This document shows positions 1-10,099 of a stretch of DNA of 64,000 bases, in pieces. A model generated the notes under the pieces. The model ran no database searches. It had not been told where the DNA came from and saw nothing but the letters and a program-made list of their open reading frames with translations. This stretch comes from Lysobacteraceae bacterium SCN 69-320 (GTDB lineage: Bacteria; Pseudomonadota; Gammaproteobacteria; Xanthomonadales; Rhodanobacteraceae). A program made the position numbers and the translations under genes. Numbering within the stretch: the stretch's first letter is position 1; the number at the start of each line of letters is the position of its first letter. The stretch lies in assembly GCA_001725155.1 (NCBI GenBank), contig MEFP01000016.1, forward strand, positions 19,868 through 83,867, read 5' to 3'.

Positions 1-1
1 G

Positions 2-301
2 TTGCCGCCCGCGGCCCTGGCCGGCTTCGACGCGGGCTGGCTCATCAGCGAGTTCGTCTGCGCGGAAGACTGGTCCAACTGGGAGATGCATCCCGACGGC
101 GACGAGCTGGTCTACCTGCTCGACGGCGACGTTGAATTTCTGCTGGAACTGCCGTCGGGCGTCGCTTCCACACGATTGTCGGGACGCGCCGCGCTGCTTG
201 TTCCACGCGGCACCTGGCATACGGCGAAGATGTTTGCGCCGAGCCGCCTGCTGTTCGTCACGCGCGGCGCGGGCACGCAGCACCGCCAGGTAGACGGCTG
301 A
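2..301 (+). CDS. Cupin-domain protein (5'-truncated by window edge)
   Basis: This is the C-terminal part of a small cupin protein; the frame is open to the left edge, so the TTG at position 2 is probably not the true start. The stretch WEMHPDGDELVYLLDG resembles cupin motif 1 and LVPRGTWHTAKMF resembles motif 2, the usual double-stranded beta-helix metal- or ligand-binding barrel. The substrate cannot be told. It ends with TGA and no neighbour follows closely on the same strand except a tiny lipoprotein, so there is no operon clue to function. Confidence 0.75.
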   Translation: MPPAALAGFDAGWLISEFVCAEDWSNWEMHPDGDELVYLLDGDVEFLLELPSGVASTRLSGRAALLVPRGTWHTAKMFAPSRLLFVTRGAGTQHRQVDG

Positions 302-383
302 TCGCTTTCCATTGCGGACGCCGGTGAAGCGCAGCAGTATCTGACACTGTATCCAATCAACGCGGACCGATGGCAAGGGCACC

Positions 384-611
384 ATGAAAATCCGGAGAGC
401 TTTCCTCGTACCGATTCTCGCTTCTGCGGCCGCAGCCGGTTGCAGCAGCGGTGGCGGCAATGGCAACGCAATCGAGGCCTGTGTCGGACGCGGCGTCGCG
501 TACTTCAAAGAGACAGGCTCCTATCCCACGCTGAAGAGCGCTCCGAACATCGGACGTGCTGCCGAAGATGTGGCTCTCGAGCGTTGCCGCAGAACGACAA
601 CGGCGTTCTGA
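384..611 (+). CDS. Small putative lipoprotein, 75 aa
   Basis: A short ORF starts at ATG after a weak purine-rich site (AAGGGC). It has a basic N-terminus (MKIRR), a hydrophobic stretch and a lipobox-like AAAGCSS with the candidate lipidated cysteine at about residue 20, followed by a glycine/serine linker. The mature part is only about 55 residues with two further cysteines, which could form a disulfide. No family was recognised. It lies alone between a cupin gene and the convergent tgt gene. The reality of the gene rests on the signal peptide and sensible reading frame only. Confidence 0.5.
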   Translation: MKIRRAFLVPILASAAAAGCSSGGGNGNAIEACVGRGVAYFKETGSYPTLKSAPNIGRAAEDVALERCRRTTTAF

Positions 612-760
612 ATCCACGCTGGCCAGGCACTCAGTGACCAATCCCTCCCCGACTCCTGGCGCCTGAGCGCCACGCGTTGCGACGTGAGTTCATCGCAATC
701 GAGGAATCTCCGCGAACACTGCAGCGGTGCAGCAGCAGAACCGATCCAAAGCGCCGACAG

Positions 761-1894
<1,134 letters not shown>

Positions 1895-1944
1895 TCAGTA
1901 TCGCTGGGTGAAATCCTGCGCGGCGCGCCGCGGCGCCGCCTCCG

Positions 1945-2982
1945 TCAGGCCGCCGCGCGCGGCGGCCAGATCAGCATCGCATCGCCGTAGGAAAAGAAGC
2001 GATAGCGCTCGTGCACCGCATGCGCATAGGCCGCCAGCACACGCTCGCGGCCGGCGAACGCGGAGACCAGCATCAGCAGGGTCGATTCGGGCAGATGGAA
2101 ATTCGTGACCAGCCCGTCGACGCTCGTGATGCGATAGCCCGGGAAAATGAAGATCTGCGTCTCGCCGGCGAACGGCAGCACCTCGCCGTCGCGGCTGGCG
2201 CTTTCCAGCGCGCGCACGACCGTCGTGCCGACCGCGACCACGCGGCCGCCGGCTGCGCGCGTGCAACGCATCTTCTCGACGAGTTCGGCGCCGACATTGA
2301 GCCATTCGCGGTGCATGACGTGATCGCGCAGCTCTTCGCTGCGCATGGGCTGGAAGGTGCCGGCACCGACGTGCAGGGTCACGTGGCCGAAATCGACGCC
2401 GCGCGCGGCCAGCGCATCGAGCAGGGGCTGGTCGAAGTGCAGGCCGGCGGTCGGCGCGGCGACGGCGCCGGGGCGGCGCGCGAACAGGGTCTGGTAGCGC
2501 TCCGCATCGCTGTCGTCGGCTTCGCGGTCTATGTACGGCGGCAGCGGCATGCGCCCCAGGCGCAGCAGCAGCTTTTCCAGCGGCTCGCCGGCCGGGAAGC
2601 GCAGGTCGAAGAACGGACCGTCGCGGCCGAGCACTTCGACCTCGCTGCCGTCGGCCAGCACGATGCGGCCGCCGGGCTTGGGCTTCTTCGACACGCCCAG
2701 CTGGGCGCGAGCCTCGTGCGGGCCGGTCACACGCTCGATCAGGATCTCGACGGCGCCGCCGGAATCCTTGCGTCCGAACAGGCGCGCCGGCAGCACGCGC
2801 GTGTCGTTGAAGACGAGCAGGTCGCCGGGCGCGAGGCAATCGACCAGATCGCCGAAAGAGCGATCGGTCAGGCGGTCGGCAGTGGCGTCGAGTTCGAGCA
2901 GGCGGCTCGCCGAACGCTGCGCCAGCGGCTGCTGGGCGATCAGCGCCGGCGGCAGATCGAAATGGAAATCGGATTTTTTCAC
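1945..2982 (-). CDS. queA: S-adenosylmethionine:tRNA ribosyltransferase-isomerase
   Basis: QueA transfers and isomerises the ribosyl part of SAM onto preQ1-tRNA to make epoxyqueuosine, the step after Tgt. The protein begins [19 protein letters not shown] and contains [46 protein letters not shown] and the C-terminal [10 protein letters not shown], all typical of the family. The ORF track extends to a GTG at 3009, but family N-termini begin at the KKSDF block, so the GTG at 2982 is preferred (345 aa); the nine extra residues cannot be excluded. It is upstream of tgt in the same direction. Confidence 0.96.
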   Translation of the reverse strand: MKKSDFHFDLPPALIAQQPLAQRSASRLLELDATADRLTDRSFGDLVDCLAPGDLLVFNDTRVLPARLFGRKDSGGAVEILIERVTGPHEARAQLGVSKKPKPGGRIVLADGSEVEVLGRDGPFFDLRFPAGEPLEKLLLRLGRMPLPPYIDREADDSDAERYQTLFARRPGAVAAPTAGLHFDQPLLDALAARGVDFGHVTLHVGAGTFQPMRSEELRDHVMHREWLNVGAELVEKMRCTRAAGGRVVAVGTTVVRALESASRDGEVLPFAGETQIFIFPGYRITSVDGLVTNFHLPESTLLMLVSAFAGRERVLAAYAHAVHERYRFFSYGDAMLIWPPRAAA

Positions 2983-3034
2983 TTTTACACCGAGGCGCGC
3001 CGGATTCACGGTCCGGCGGGCCGCGGATTATCCG

Positions 3035-5305
3035 CTATCGCGCGGCTTTCGTCCTGCGCCGGCGCAACAGCAGCAGGACGCTGACCAGGGCAACCACACC
3101 GACCCCGACGGCGGCCAACGGCGCCGCACGACGCAGAGTCTGCTTGACCCAGCGCATCTGCTCGAACTTCCGGCGCTTTTCCGCGCCGACGAAATCCGGC
3201 GCCGGGCAGGCATAGCCCGCGGTGCCGAAGTTGCCGGCCCAGGCCAGGTACGGGCCGTCGGCGACGTAGCGGCGGTAGTAGCGCTGCGCGAGATTCGCAT
3301 CGCCGTTGATGACCCAGCCGGTCGCGCTGCACAGCAGCGCCGCGAACGCCTGCGAGCGCGCCGGCACGAGATCGGCCGCCTGATTGGCCAGGTCGGCCGC
3401 GACGAAGCGGTAGTGGAAGCGCTGCGCCGGCTGCGCCTGGCTCGCGGCGAGGCGCCGGGCCTCGTCGGCGCCGACGAGCTTCTTGTCCTGCTTGTCGAGC
3501 TCCGGCTCGCTCCATTCATACGCGCCGTCGAACACGGCCGCGTCGGGCGCGAGTTCGAGACCGAGCAGTTCCATGCCCGATTCGCGCGCAAGCCTGGCCG
3601 CGCGATACAGCGCTTCGGCGCGTTCGATCGACTTGAGCGTGGCGGCGTCGGTGCGGGCCTTGGCGTAGTCGGCGGCCCTGTCGCGCAAGTCCGGCGGGAA
3701 ATAGGCCGCGGCTTCGGCGTAACGGCCGGCGCGCAGCAGGCGGCGGCCCAGCAGCGCGCGCAACTGCTCGTCGGGCGAACGCGGCACCCAGCCGTTCTCG
3801 TCGGGCTTGGCCGCCGTGGTCGGTGCCGGCACGCGCGCATCGACGAACTGCTTGAGCTCCTCGACGCTGAGCACGCGTTCGGCCACGTGCGCCTCGTCCA
3901 TCCAGTACTGCCCCTGGCCTGCATGGAACAAGGTCAGCGCTTCGACATAGTCGCCGCGGCCCAGCGCGAGCACCGCGCGCTCGCCGTCGACGCGGCAGGC
4001 CGGCGCCAGACCTTCGTAGTCATAGCCTTCGTGCGGGACCGGTCCCCAGTCCTCGCTGCGCGGAAAGGCCTGCGAGGCCTTTACATAGGCATCCGCGGCC
4101 GCCTTGTCGTCGCCGGCGCGCAGCGCGAGCTTGGCGCGCACCCACCAGGCCATCGCGCTCTCGCTGCGCGGCGCGAGCTTGGCCGCGAGCTCATAGCGCC
4201 CGGCGCGATAGGCCGCAGCCGCAACGCGATCGACGCCGCCTATCTCGCCGGTGCTCGCGGCAATCACGGCGTAGTAGCGCTCGAGCATGTCCTTGCCCGC
4301 AGTCGCTTCCGCCGCCGCCTGCGCGGCATCGGCTGCCGTGTCGCCGGCGCTTTCCTGTTCCTCGCCGGAGGCATAGATCAGTTCGTTGCTGCGCGTATAG
4401 ACGTAGGCGGCGAGCAGGCGCTGCAGCAGCGGATCGGCCAGCGCCTTGCGCAACGTCGCTTCGTCGGCGAACAGCCCGCGCGCGACGAACAGCAGCGAGG
4501 CGCGGCCCGAGGCCGAACCCTGCGCCGCCTGTTCCGCATAGAGCCTGACCGCCGCAGCCGTCTCCTCGCGCGCCAGATGCAGCTGGGCTTCCTCGCCGTA
4601 GCTCGCCACGGCCAGCCCGAGCGGATCGGCTGCACCGGCGGCGACGGCCGCGCGCACGGCCTGGAAGTCGGCGGCTGCCGCCTGGACGATCTTGTCCATC
4701 GCGACGACGGCCGGATCCGCAGCGCCCTTGCCTGCCGCGATCGCCGCGAGCTGGTCCGGGTCGTAGTGAACATCGAAGGCCAGCCGCACCCGGCCGAGCA
4801 TGAATTGCGCCCAGACGCCGCGGCGGCTGCGCTGGTCGGGCGGCAACGCGAGCACGGCCTCGAAACGGCGGCGCGCGACCTCGGTCTCGCCGGCCTGGAA
4901 CGCACGCGCGCCGGCCAGATACAGGCGCACGTCCTGGGCCAGTCCTTCGCCGGCCGCCCAGGCCGCCGCGTCGTCGGCGGCCTCGCGCATGGCCTGGGCC
5001 TTCGCCCAGCCGTCCTCGCCGAGTTCTTCCTTCTCCACGGCGTCGCGCGACTCGCCGGGCGCTTCCCAGAGATTCTCGCTCGGCTTGAACGCGGTTGCCG
5101 GCCGCGGCACCAGCTGCGCGGCCTCGAAATCGAAAGTGCCTTCGACGAGGTCGTAGACGCTCGCGTGGCGGTCGGTCAGCAGCTCGTGCGGGAAGTCCGG
5201 GCCGCAGGCCACCGCCGGCAATGCCGCGCCAATCAGCATCGAAAACACGGCACGGCGCAGGCGAGCCGACCTTGCAGCTGGCCGGAGAAACGCAGGTGCT
5301 TTCAC
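3035..5305 (-). CDS. Large TPR-like lipoprotein with C-terminal membrane segment
   Basis: A 756-aa protein starts at GTG after AAGGA at good spacing. The N-terminus has twin arginines (ARLRRAVF), a hydrophobic core and a lipobox ending AVACGPDFP, so Cys34 is the likely lipidated residue. The body is alanine-rich and helical, with repeated patterns such as LYLAGARAFQAGETEVARRRFEAV that look like degenerate tetratricopeptide repeats. Near the C-terminus is one strong transmembrane helix (VGVGVVALVSVLLLL) followed by RRRRTK. The 'CGPDFP' start is known to me from uncharacterised proteobacterial proteins, but no function follows. Dual lipid and membrane anchoring would be odd; see findings. Confidence 0.8.
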   Translation of the reverse strand: MKAPAFLRPAARSARLRRAVFSMLIGAALPAVACGPDFPHELLTDRHASVYDLVEGTFDFEAAQLVPRPATAFKPSENLWEAPGESRDAVEKEELGEDGWAKAQAMREAADDAAAWAAGEGLAQDVRLYLAGARAFQAGETEVARRRFEAVLALPPDQRSRRGVWAQFMLGRVRLAFDVHYDPDQLAAIAAGKGAADPAVVAMDKIVQAAAADFQAVRAAVAAGAADPLGLAVASYGEEAQLHLAREETAAAVRLYAEQAAQGSASGRASLLFVARGLFADEATLRKALADPLLQRLLAAYVYTRSNELIYASGEEQESAGDTAADAAQAAAEATAGKDMLERYYAVIAASTGEIGGVDRVAAAAYRAGRYELAAKLAPRSESAMAWWVRAKLALRAGDDKAAADAYVKASQAFPRSEDWGPVPHEGYDYEGLAPACRVDGERAVLALGRGDYVEALTLFHAGQGQYWMDEAHVAERVLSVEELKQFVDARVPAPTTAAKPDENGWVPRSPDEQLRALLGRRLLRAGRYAEAAAYFPPDLRDRAADYAKARTDAATLKSIERAEALYRAARLARESGMELLGLELAPDAAVFDGAYEWSEPELDKQDKKLVGADEARRLAASQAQPAQRFHYRFVAADLANQAADLVPARSQAFAALLCSATGWVINGDANLAQRYYRRYVADGPYLAWAGNFGTAGYACPAPDFVGAEKRRKFEQMRWVKQTLRRAAPLAAVGVGVVALVSVLLLLRRRRTKAAR

Positions 5306-5336
5306 GAAATGTCCTTATGCGATGGCGACGGCGGGC

Positions 5337-7457
5337 TCAATCGCCGCGCGTGGTGAACAGCAGGTCCGGGCGGAACAGGGTGACGCGATTCTCCGTGGCG
5401 CGGCCGACGAGCAGCGTATCGGTGGCCGCATCGTAGGAACGCGTAACACGGCCGGTGCTGGAAACAGTATTGAACGCATCAACGGGGCCATGTATCGGCG
5501 AATGGGCTCGGCCGAAGCTCCAGCGCCGGGGTGTCGTGGGTGAGCCAGGATCGGGCGTGCTGACCGCAAAATTGCCGCCCGGCAGCGGAACGGGAGGCAG
5601 CACGCCGAACCATTGGTTTGACTCCGTGCCGTATAACGCATTCTCGGGCGTCACGCGGCCGACAACCGGATGATTGCCGTCGATCCAGACCACAGCGCCA
5701 ACCCCGTACAGCGGCGGAATGCTTAAGTTGGGCATGGCGATCGCGAGACGCCCCTGCGGCAGCGCCAAGGCGAACTGGCCGACCCGGTCGCCGTAGGTCG
5801 TACCGATCAGCGAGTTCAATGCGCTCACGCGGCCGACCGTAGGGCCGCTCCCGTCGAGTACGGTCACCGCGCCGACGCGCTCCGTCGTCCCGTCGTTCCA
5901 AACGCTGCTCAGCAGCGCGTACTTTCCGTTGTCGAGCGCGATCGCATAGCCGACCTGATCGCCGAGCGTGGACCCGGCCATGCCGCTGGCGTCCGACGTG
6001 AAGCCGCTGAGACCGACGCGCCCGTCGTGCCAGAAGGCCGCGCCGACGGCGACGCCCTGTGCATCGGTACAGAAGGAACAGCCGATGACGAAATGACCGT
6101 TGGTCAGCGCGATCACGCTGCCGGAGCCCGTGCCGAACAGCGCATTGGTGGAAGCTATCACGGCGCTGGTGGGCCGGCTGCCGTCGCCCCATACGCAGGC
6201 ACCGTACGCGGTGGCGTCCACATTGAGGACCGAATCGGAGCACACGACGTAGTTTCCGTTGGTCAGGGCAGCGCTGGCTTGGGCCCATCCGGTACCGAGC
6301 TGGTCGCCATCCCGGGCGCCGACGATGGAATTCGCCGCGGAAATCACCCCGGTTGTGCCGCCGTCGCCGTCACCCCAGGTCAACGCGCCGCGTTTGGCGA
6401 CGTCGGCGTTCGGCGCTTTCAGCAGATAGTTGCCGTTGGACAGCGCAAGAACCGAGTGATCCGCCAGTGACTGCGCATGCGTCCCCACCAGCGCGATCGA
6501 CGCGTCGATGAAACCGCTGCGGCCGGTGGTGCCGTCGCTCCAGACGACGGCGCCGTAGGCAGCATCCCTGTGCCAGTTGGGGAAGCTCACGACATAGTGG
6601 CCGTTGGTCAGCGGCGTGACCAGGGCGCGGGTAGCCGAATACGCGCTGTCACCGACCAGGGCGTTCTGCGCCGAGATCACGCCATGGCTGCCGCGACTAC
6701 CGTCACCCCAGGCCACCGCACCGACATCGGCCACGAGGGGCGCATTCCACGAAGAGGCGACAACGACATAGTTGCCATTCGTCAACGGCACGACGGTCCG
6801 ATCGGTCGATCCGAAATCGCCCTGGGCAGAGCCGACCAGGGAGTTCGTACTACCGACCACACCGCGGACGCCGCTGGCCGCACCTCCCCAGGTCATGGCG
6901 CCGACCCCGGCCCAGTCCGGACTCGCCACCACATAATTGCCGTTTGTCAGTACGACGACGCCACCATACAGCATGTTGCAAAGACGACTACCGGCGACAT
7001 CGGCGACGAGCGAATTGATCGCTGACAACGTGCCGGAAAGACCGGCATCGCCGTCGATCCAGGTCGCAGCGCCGGAATCGACCACCGAGCCGTTGTCCCA
7101 GTCGGGACTGCAGATCACGGCGTTGCCACCCGGCAGAGCGAAGAGGCCGCCGCTACCGATGCGATCGTTGGCCGTACTGCCCGTCACGCGGCTGACGAGC
7201 TCACCACTGCGCCGATACAGGTAGACCGCACCGACATCTGCGGCATCGCCGTCGAATCCCGGATCGGCGACGAGGAAATCACCGTTGCTGAGAAACACCG
7301 CAGAAGCACCGAAACGGCCGCTGCCGGGCGGACCTAGCACGTCGATCTGCTGTGCGGATGCCGCAGGCAGGCCAGCGAGAAACAGCAGGAAAGCGCCGGC
7401 AAGGCGCCGGTAGCAGGAATAGCGCAGCGTCGCTGCGGCCGGGTCACAGGCAGCCAT
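5337..7457 (-). CDS. Secreted protein of about eleven 'NGNYVV' repeats
   Basis: The start was moved to ATG 7457 (MAACDPAAATLRYSC...), giving 706 aa with a signal peptide ending near LPAASAQQ; the longer ORF runs into the upstream regulator gene. The mature protein consists of about eleven units of roughly 55-60 residues, each with a core like LTNGNYVVASPDW followed by GAVTWGDG..G..G.ISA.NSLVG. The layout suggests a beta-propeller or beta-solenoid, and similar repeats are annotated as a repeat of unknown function (I believe DUF5650). The C-terminus ends LFTTRGD without a membrane anchor. Role unknown; probably an extracellular or outer-membrane-associated structural or binding protein. Confidence 0.82.
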   Translation of the reverse strand: MAACDPAAATLRYSCYRRLAGAFLLFLAGLPAASAQQIDVLGPPGSGRFGASAVFLSNGDFLVADPGFDGDAADVGAVYLYRRSGELVSRVTGSTANDRIGSGGLFALPGGNAVICSPDWDNGSVVDSGAATWIDGDAGLSGTLSAINSLVADVAGSRLCNMLYGGVVVLTNGNYVVASPDWAGVGAMTWGGAASGVRGVVGSTNSLVGSAQGDFGSTDRTVVPLTNGNYVVVASSWNAPLVADVGAVAWGDGSRGSHGVISAQNALVGDSAYSATRALVTPLTNGHYVVSFPNWHRDAAYGAVVWSDGTTGRSGFIDASIALVGTHAQSLADHSVLALSNGNYLLKAPNADVAKRGALTWGDGDGGTTGVISAANSIVGARDGDQLGTGWAQASAALTNGNYVVCSDSVLNVDATAYGACVWGDGSRPTSAVIASTNALFGTGSGSVIALTNGHFVIGCSFCTDAQGVAVGAAFWHDGRVGLSGFTSDASGMAGSTLGDQVGYAIALDNGKYALLSSVWNDGTTERVGAVTVLDGSGPTVGRVSALNSLIGTTYGDRVGQFALALPQGRLAIAMPNLSIPPLYGVGAVVWIDGNHPVVGRVTPENALYGTESNQWFGVLPPVPLPGGNFAVSTPDPGSPTTPRRWSFGRAHSPIHGPVDAFNTVSSTGRVTRSYDAATDTLLVGRATENRVTLFRPDLLFTTRGD

Positions 7458-7516
7458 GAACGGCAGTCCGTCAGAGGGACCAATACGAGGGAAGCAACAA
7501 TCGACCAGTCGCGAGT

Positions 7517-8119
7517 TCAAAGCCAGCCCTTCTGCCGCGCGAGACGATACGCCTCGATACGGTTGCCGACACCGAGCTTGCCGATGGCTTCGGACAGATA
7601 GTTGCGCACCGTGCCCTGGGACAGGTGCAGCTGCGCGGCGACTTCGCCGGCCGAGAGTCCTTCGCCGGCCAGGCGCAGCACCTGGCGCTCGCGGTCGTTC
7701 AGCGGATCGGCTTCGCTCCAGGCGTCGACGGCGAGCTGCGGGTCGACGACGCGGCCGCCGCGGTGCACCTTGCGCAGCGCGTCGGCCAGTTGTTCGGCCG
7801 GCGCGTCCTTGAGCAGGTAGCCGACGACGCCGGCCTCGAGCGCCCGGCGCAGATAGCCCGGCCGCGCGAACGTGGTCACGATGACCACCTTGCAGGTCGC
7901 GCCGCGCTCGCGTACGCGCTGGGCCAGTTCCAGGCCGGTCAGCCCGGGCATCTCGATGTCGGTGACGAGGACGTCGGGCTTGTGCTGCTCGATCAGGCGC
8001 CAGGCCTCCTGGCCGTCGGCCGCGCTCGCGACCACGTCCATGTCCGGTTCCAATCGCAGCAGTGCCGACAGCGCGCCGCGCACCATGGCCTGATCTTCGG
8101 CCAGCAATACTCGAATCAT
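7517..8119 (-). CDS. NarL/FixJ-family response regulator (DesR-like)
   Basis: The start at ATG 8119 (MIRVLLAEDQ) gives a standard 200-aa regulator; the upstream extension in the ORF track is not needed. The receiver domain has the acidic pocket LAEDQ, the phospho-acceptor aspartate in VLVTDIEMPG, the VTTFARPG switch region and LLKDAP lysine. The C-terminal LuxR-type helix-turn-helix reads LNDRERQVLRLAGEGLSAGEVAAQLHLSQGTVRNYLSEAIGKLG. It is the last gene of an ABC-ATPase, permease, histidine kinase, regulator operon and probably activates that operon, by analogy with Bacillus YvfRSTU or DesKR. Confidence 0.93.
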   Translation of the reverse strand: MIRVLLAEDQAMVRGALSALLRLEPDMDVVASAADGQEAWRLIEQHKPDVLVTDIEMPGLTGLELAQRVRERGATCKVVIVTTFARPGYLRRALEAGVVGYLLKDAPAEQLADALRKVHRGGRVVDPQLAVDAWSEADPLNDRERQVLRLAGEGLSAGEVAAQLHLSQGTVRNYLSEAIGKLGVGNRIEAYRLARQKGWL

Positions 8120-8150
8120 GCGCGCAGCGTAGCCGGAGGTCGCAGCGGGC

Positions 8151-9305
8151 TCAATGCACGACGACCGCATCGGCGGCCGTTGCCGACAGGCCGGCCTGCG
8201 GCACGCGCACGGTCAGCCGCGTGCCCTGCCCGCGCACCGCGTCGATGCGCAGGGTCGCACCGAAGACCTGCAGCCGCTCGCGCATGCCGCACAGGCCGTT
8301 GCCGGGCACGATGTCGCCGCCGCGGCCGTCGTCCTGCACGTCGAGCAGCAGGTCGGCGCCGTCGCTGGCCAGGCGCACGCTCGCGCGTGCAGCCTGCGCG
8401 TGCCGGTGGATGTTGGTGACCGCCTCGCGCAGGACCAGGGCCAGGCAGGTTTCCAGTTCCGGCGGCAGCGGCGGCGCGGCGAGCTCGTACTGGAATTTGA
8501 CGCCGCCGGATTCGAGCAGCAGCCGCGCCGAGGCGGCTTCGGCGGCCAGGCCGGCCGCACGGATGCCGGTCACCGCGCGGCGCACCTGGCTCAGTGCGTC
8601 GCGCGCAACGCGCTCGACCTCGCGCACCTCCTGGCGCGCGGCCTGCGGGTCGCGCTCCCAGAGCCGGTTGGCCAGCTCCGACTTCAGGGTGATCAGCGAC
8701 AGGGTATGGCCGAGCAGATCGTGCAGGTCGCGGCCTATGCGTTCGCGCTCGGCCAGTGCCGCGAGCCGGCGCACTTCTTCGTGCGACAGGCGCAGCGCGA
8801 CCTGCTTGCGCTGGTTGTCGCGCATGAAATACGAGCCGACGAAGCAGGCCGTGCCGACGAGGTAGGTGATGCCGACGGTCAGCGGCGCGCCGCGCACGAA
8901 GGCCAGGATATACAGCGAGAAGCTGGCCGTGATGCCCAGCGCGAGGATCAGCCCGTTGCGCAGCGATACCAGATGCGGCGCGAACGCGCAGGCGAAGATC
9001 ACGAATGTGTTGGAGAACGGATTGACCGACGCGAGCGGCACGGCCAGTACCGACATCGCGAGCACGATCAGCACGAGCTCGCGCCCATGGGCCCAGTAGG
9101 CGCGGAAATACAGCGGCAGGAACACGGCGGTCGCGAACAGGGTCTGCGGCAGCCAGTTGGCGCCGGCGATGCGCGGCACCAGCACCGGCAGGAACAGGAA
9201 GGCCAGATAGGCCAGCGATACGAACGGCGCCCAGCCCATGCCGAGTTCGTCCGGCACGAGGCGGTCGCGCAAAGCCAGCACGGCGGGTCGACGGAACCAG
9301 TTCAT
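8151..9305 (-). CDS. DesK-type sensor histidine kinase
   Basis: A membrane histidine kinase of about 384 aa. The N-terminal half has five or six hydrophobic segments (for example FVSLAYLAFLFLPVLVP and ELVLIVLAMSVLAVPL). The HisKA_3 dimerisation box is RERIGRDLHDLLGHTLSL, with the phospho-accepting histidine near residue 195. The HATPase part follows, with N-box LREAVTNIHRHA and G-box DDGRGGDIVPGNGLCGMRERL. The ATG at 9305 (MNWFRR) is preferred over one six codons upstream. It sits between the ABC permease (28 nt) and its cognate response regulator (31 nt). The signal sensed may be membrane state or an ABC substrate, which is inference. Confidence 0.93.
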   Translation of the reverse strand: MNWFRRPAVLALRDRLVPDELGMGWAPFVSLAYLAFLFLPVLVPRIAGANWLPQTLFATAVFLPLYFRAYWAHGRELVLIVLAMSVLAVPLASVNPFSNTFVIFACAFAPHLVSLRNGLILALGITASFSLYILAFVRGAPLTVGITYLVGTACFVGSYFMRDNQRKQVALRLSHEEVRRLAALAERERIGRDLHDLLGHTLSLITLKSELANRLWERDPQAARQEVREVERVARDALSQVRRAVTGIRAAGLAAEAASARLLLESGGVKFQYELAAPPLPPELETCLALVLREAVTNIHRHAQAARASVRLASDGADLLLDVQDDGRGGDIVPGNGLCGMRERLQVFGATLRIDAVRGQGTRLTVRVPQAGLSATAADAVVVH

Positions 9306-9333
9306 GAGAGCGGATCCTGCCATGGATGCGCGC

Positions 9334-10098
9334 TCAGGGCTCGCGCTGCAGACGCCGCGCGGCCCAGCGGCCGACGGCCACGGTGAACACGGCCAGATAC
9401 AGCAGATGCGCCGACATCGCGCCTTCGCCGCCCTGCCCCGTCGCGGCGAGGCCGAGCTGGGCCAGATGCCAGGCCGGCCACAGCACGGCCAGCTGCTGGA
9501 TGAACGCCGGCAGCAGGTTCAGCGGAAACCACAGGCCCGACAGCAGCGCCATCGGCAGGTAGATCAGGTTGATCACGGCCGGTGCGGCCTGACCGTTGAC
9601 GAAGCTGCCGACCAGCAGGCCCAGCGCGCAGAACGGCAACGCGCCGAATACCATCAGCACGAGCAGCGACAGCCACTGCGCGGCTTCCAGACGCACGCCG
9701 CCGACGGCCGCGCCGGCGATGCAGAGCATGCTCACGATGATCGCGGCGAACAGCATGGCCATGGCGAGCTTGCCGCCGACGTAGTTCAGCGGCGGCATCG
9801 GCAAGGCGCGGCGCAGGGCCAGCAGGCCCTTGTCGCGTTCGGTCGCGACGCTGACGCCGAAGCCGAACAGGCCCGGCGCCATGACGCCGAACACCGAATA
9901 GGTCGCCATCAGGTAGTGCGCGGCGCGGCCCGACGCGCCGGGCCTGGCCAGCAGCACGCCGAACAGCAGATAGAACAGCACCGGAAACATCAGCGCCGGA
10001 ATGGCGAAGCTCGGCGTGCGCAGCAGGCGCAGGAATTCCAGCCTGGCTTCGAGCGCGAGACTGCGGCGCGCGATCGCATCGAACGGGGTCGTGATCAT
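9334..10098 (-). CDS. ABC-2 type transporter permease
   Basis: A 254-aa integral membrane protein with about six hydrophobic segments, including FAIPALMFPVLFYLLFGVLL and LNLIYLPMALLSGLWFP-like stretches, which is the ABC-2 membrane arrangement. The conserved region ATERDKGLLALRRALPMPP is the cytoplasmic coupling segment often seen in this family. Its ATG lies one base after the stop of the ATPase gene (TGACATG), so the two are translationally coupled. With the ATPase it should form an exporter, perhaps for a drug, lipid or peptide; the substrate is not shown by sequence. Confidence 0.93.
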   Translation of the reverse strand: MITTPFDAIARRSLALEARLEFLRLLRTPSFAIPALMFPVLFYLLFGVLLARPGASGRAAHYLMATYSVFGVMAPGLFGFGVSVATERDKGLLALRRALPMPPLNYVGGKLAMAMLFAAIIVSMLCIAGAAVGGVRLEAAQWLSLLVLMVFGALPFCALGLLVGSFVNGQAAPAVINLIYLPMALLSGLWFPLNLLPAFIQQLAVLWPAWHLAQLGLAATGQGGEGAMSAHLLYLAVFTVAVGRWAARRLQREP

Positions 10099-10099
10099 G

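Noticed and set aside
2531-5356. Plus-strand ORF of 941 aa
   Set aside because: It is the antisense shadow of queA and the TPR-like lipoprotein gene; arginine/alanine-rich with no domain or start signal.
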